A DNA stretch of 64,000 nt from Oscillatoria sp. FACHB-1406 (lineage in GTDB: Bacteria; Cyanobacteriota; Cyanobacteriia; Cyanobacteriales; Spirulinaceae): the NCBI RefSeq assembly GCF_014698145.1, contig NZ_JACJSM010000016.1:1-64000 (forward strand), given 5' to 3'. The notes beneath the pieces are model-generated. The model saw nothing but the letters and a program-made list of their open reading frames with translations. It had not been told where the DNA came from and ran no database searches. Each line of letters begins with the position of its first letter. The first letter of the stretch is position 1. Shown one piece after another: positions 63,414 through 64,000 of the stretch. Both the position numbers and the translations under genes were made by a program.

Positions 63414-64000
63414 CTACTTTTCTGCCTTTAATAAAGCAACAATGGCTTCGCCAACGCCGCCCGCCGAAGCAGGGTTCTGTCCCGTGACGAGGCGATCGCT
63501 CGTTACGACTTTCGCTTCAAACTTTGGTGCTTTTTCTACCGTTGCACCGCGCTCGGTTAATTTATCTTCCAATAAAAACGGTACGACTTTCGTTAAACCC
63601 GTCGCTTCTTCTTCCTCATTGGTGAAGCCAGCAACCGTTTTTCCTGCTACTAAATAATCGCCATTGGAGAGTTTGATATTGACGAGTCCAGCCGGACCGT
63701 GACACACTGCTGCAACAATGCCGCCGCGATCGTAAATATTGGCTGCGATGCTAGCAAGCGCTTCATTATCGGCAAAATCCCACATCGTTCCGTGGCCGCC
63801 TGCATAAAAGATCGCATCGTAGTCGGCAGGATTAACTTGGCTGGGAGTGAGAGTATTCTCGACTTGCTTCATCTTTTCGGAATTGTTGAGAAAAGCTGTA
63901 TTGAGCGGATCTTCGAGTTCTACTCCCGTCATTGGTGCTTTTCCGCCTTTAGGGCTAACATAGTCAACGGCGATGCCCGCGCGATCGAACACAGCGACGG
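63414..64000 (-). CDS. DJ-1/PfpI family protein (type 1 glutamine amidotransferase-like), 5' end outside window
   Basis: At least 194 residues; the frame is open through the window edge, so the N terminus is missing. Visible features: VSPKGGKAPMTGVELEDP, IFYAGGHGTMWDFADN (oxyanion region), and the nucleophile elbow AAVCHGPAGLVNIKLSNG (Cys and His). LTERGATVEKAPKFEAKVV and TGQNPASAGGVGEAIVALL close the fold. These match the Hsp31/YDR533C-like branch, with glyoxalase III or chaperone/deglycase activities reported for relatives. The exact activity is unknown. Confidence 0.9.
   Translation of the reverse strand, partial: VAVFDRAGIAVDYVSPKGGKAPMTGVELEDPLNTAFLNNSEKMKQVENTLTPSQVNPADYDAIFYAGGHGTMWDFADNEALASIAANIYDRGGIVAAVCHGPAGLVNIKLSNGDYLVAGKTVAGFTNEEEEATGLTKVVPFLLEDKLTERGATVEKAPKFEAKVVTSDRLVTGQNPASAGGVGEAIVALLKAEK

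Overview
The window is cyanobacterial chromosome. Direct evidence is psaC (photosystem I), a high-light-inducible Hlip gene, an EGY1-type site-2 protease, Vipp1/PspA, DUF3110 and DUF2301 proteins, an rbp-rpsU pair, and a very high density of the HIP1 palindrome GCGATCGC. Heptamer and octamer tandem repeats, several MITE families and IS200/IS605 leftovers fill the intergenic spaces. This suggests a repeat-rich, probably filamentous or morphologically complex lineage, but genus cannot be read from the sequence. No rRNA, tRNA or CRISPR array was found.

Layout. 1-9.2 kb: end of a TnpB-type insertion sequence, EGY1-like protease, murQ, DUF3110, a VanX-like dipeptidase, a PilJ-N histidine kinase, a two-gene operon (SRPBCC protein plus a membrane protein that looks like a site-2 protease without its zinc site), and a TM-helix/MscS-type channel protein. 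9.2-14.4 kb: ACT-malic enzyme, an HdrB-like CCG-domain protein and a Nit-type amidohydrolase, separated by mobile-repeat islands that include a MITE nested inside another MITE. 14.4-21.6 kb: a multi-gene conflict-type locus. A vWA-like (SAV_2336-type) protein fused to an FGE/SUMF1-like domain faces a MoxR ATPase, a trypsin-VMAP fusion and a Trypco2 (CU044_2847) protein. 21.6-30.9 kb: HNH pair, carB, psaC, nnr, rhomboid, then a DNA methyltransferase whose convergent restriction gene carries two ochre codons. 31-47 kb: signalling genes on the minus strand (FHA-GAF-cyclase, PP2C, ABC1 kinase, Ser/Thr kinase with an EFG motif), then era and a 1708-residue CheA hybrid with three receiver domains. 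47-54 kb: Hlip gene with an HLR1 (RpaB) site, a GNAT, and an accessory island with three attC-like sites and cassette-like genes (SF1 helicase, retropepsin-like pair, RelE toxin-antitoxin, a broken PIN-type toxin-antitoxin). 54-64 kb: B12-radical SAM enzyme, gltD, rpsU, rbp, an LL-DAP aminotransferase-like enzyme, thioredoxin, Vipp1/PspA, xseA-xseB and a DJ-1/PfpI protein cut by the window end.

The two most notable systems are the VMAP-MoxR-vWA/FGE locus and the candidate integron-like cassette cluster (CALIN). The first belongs to a class of NTP-dependent conflict systems defined computationally. In the second, attC orientation, the position of the extra base and gene direction agree for two cassettes.
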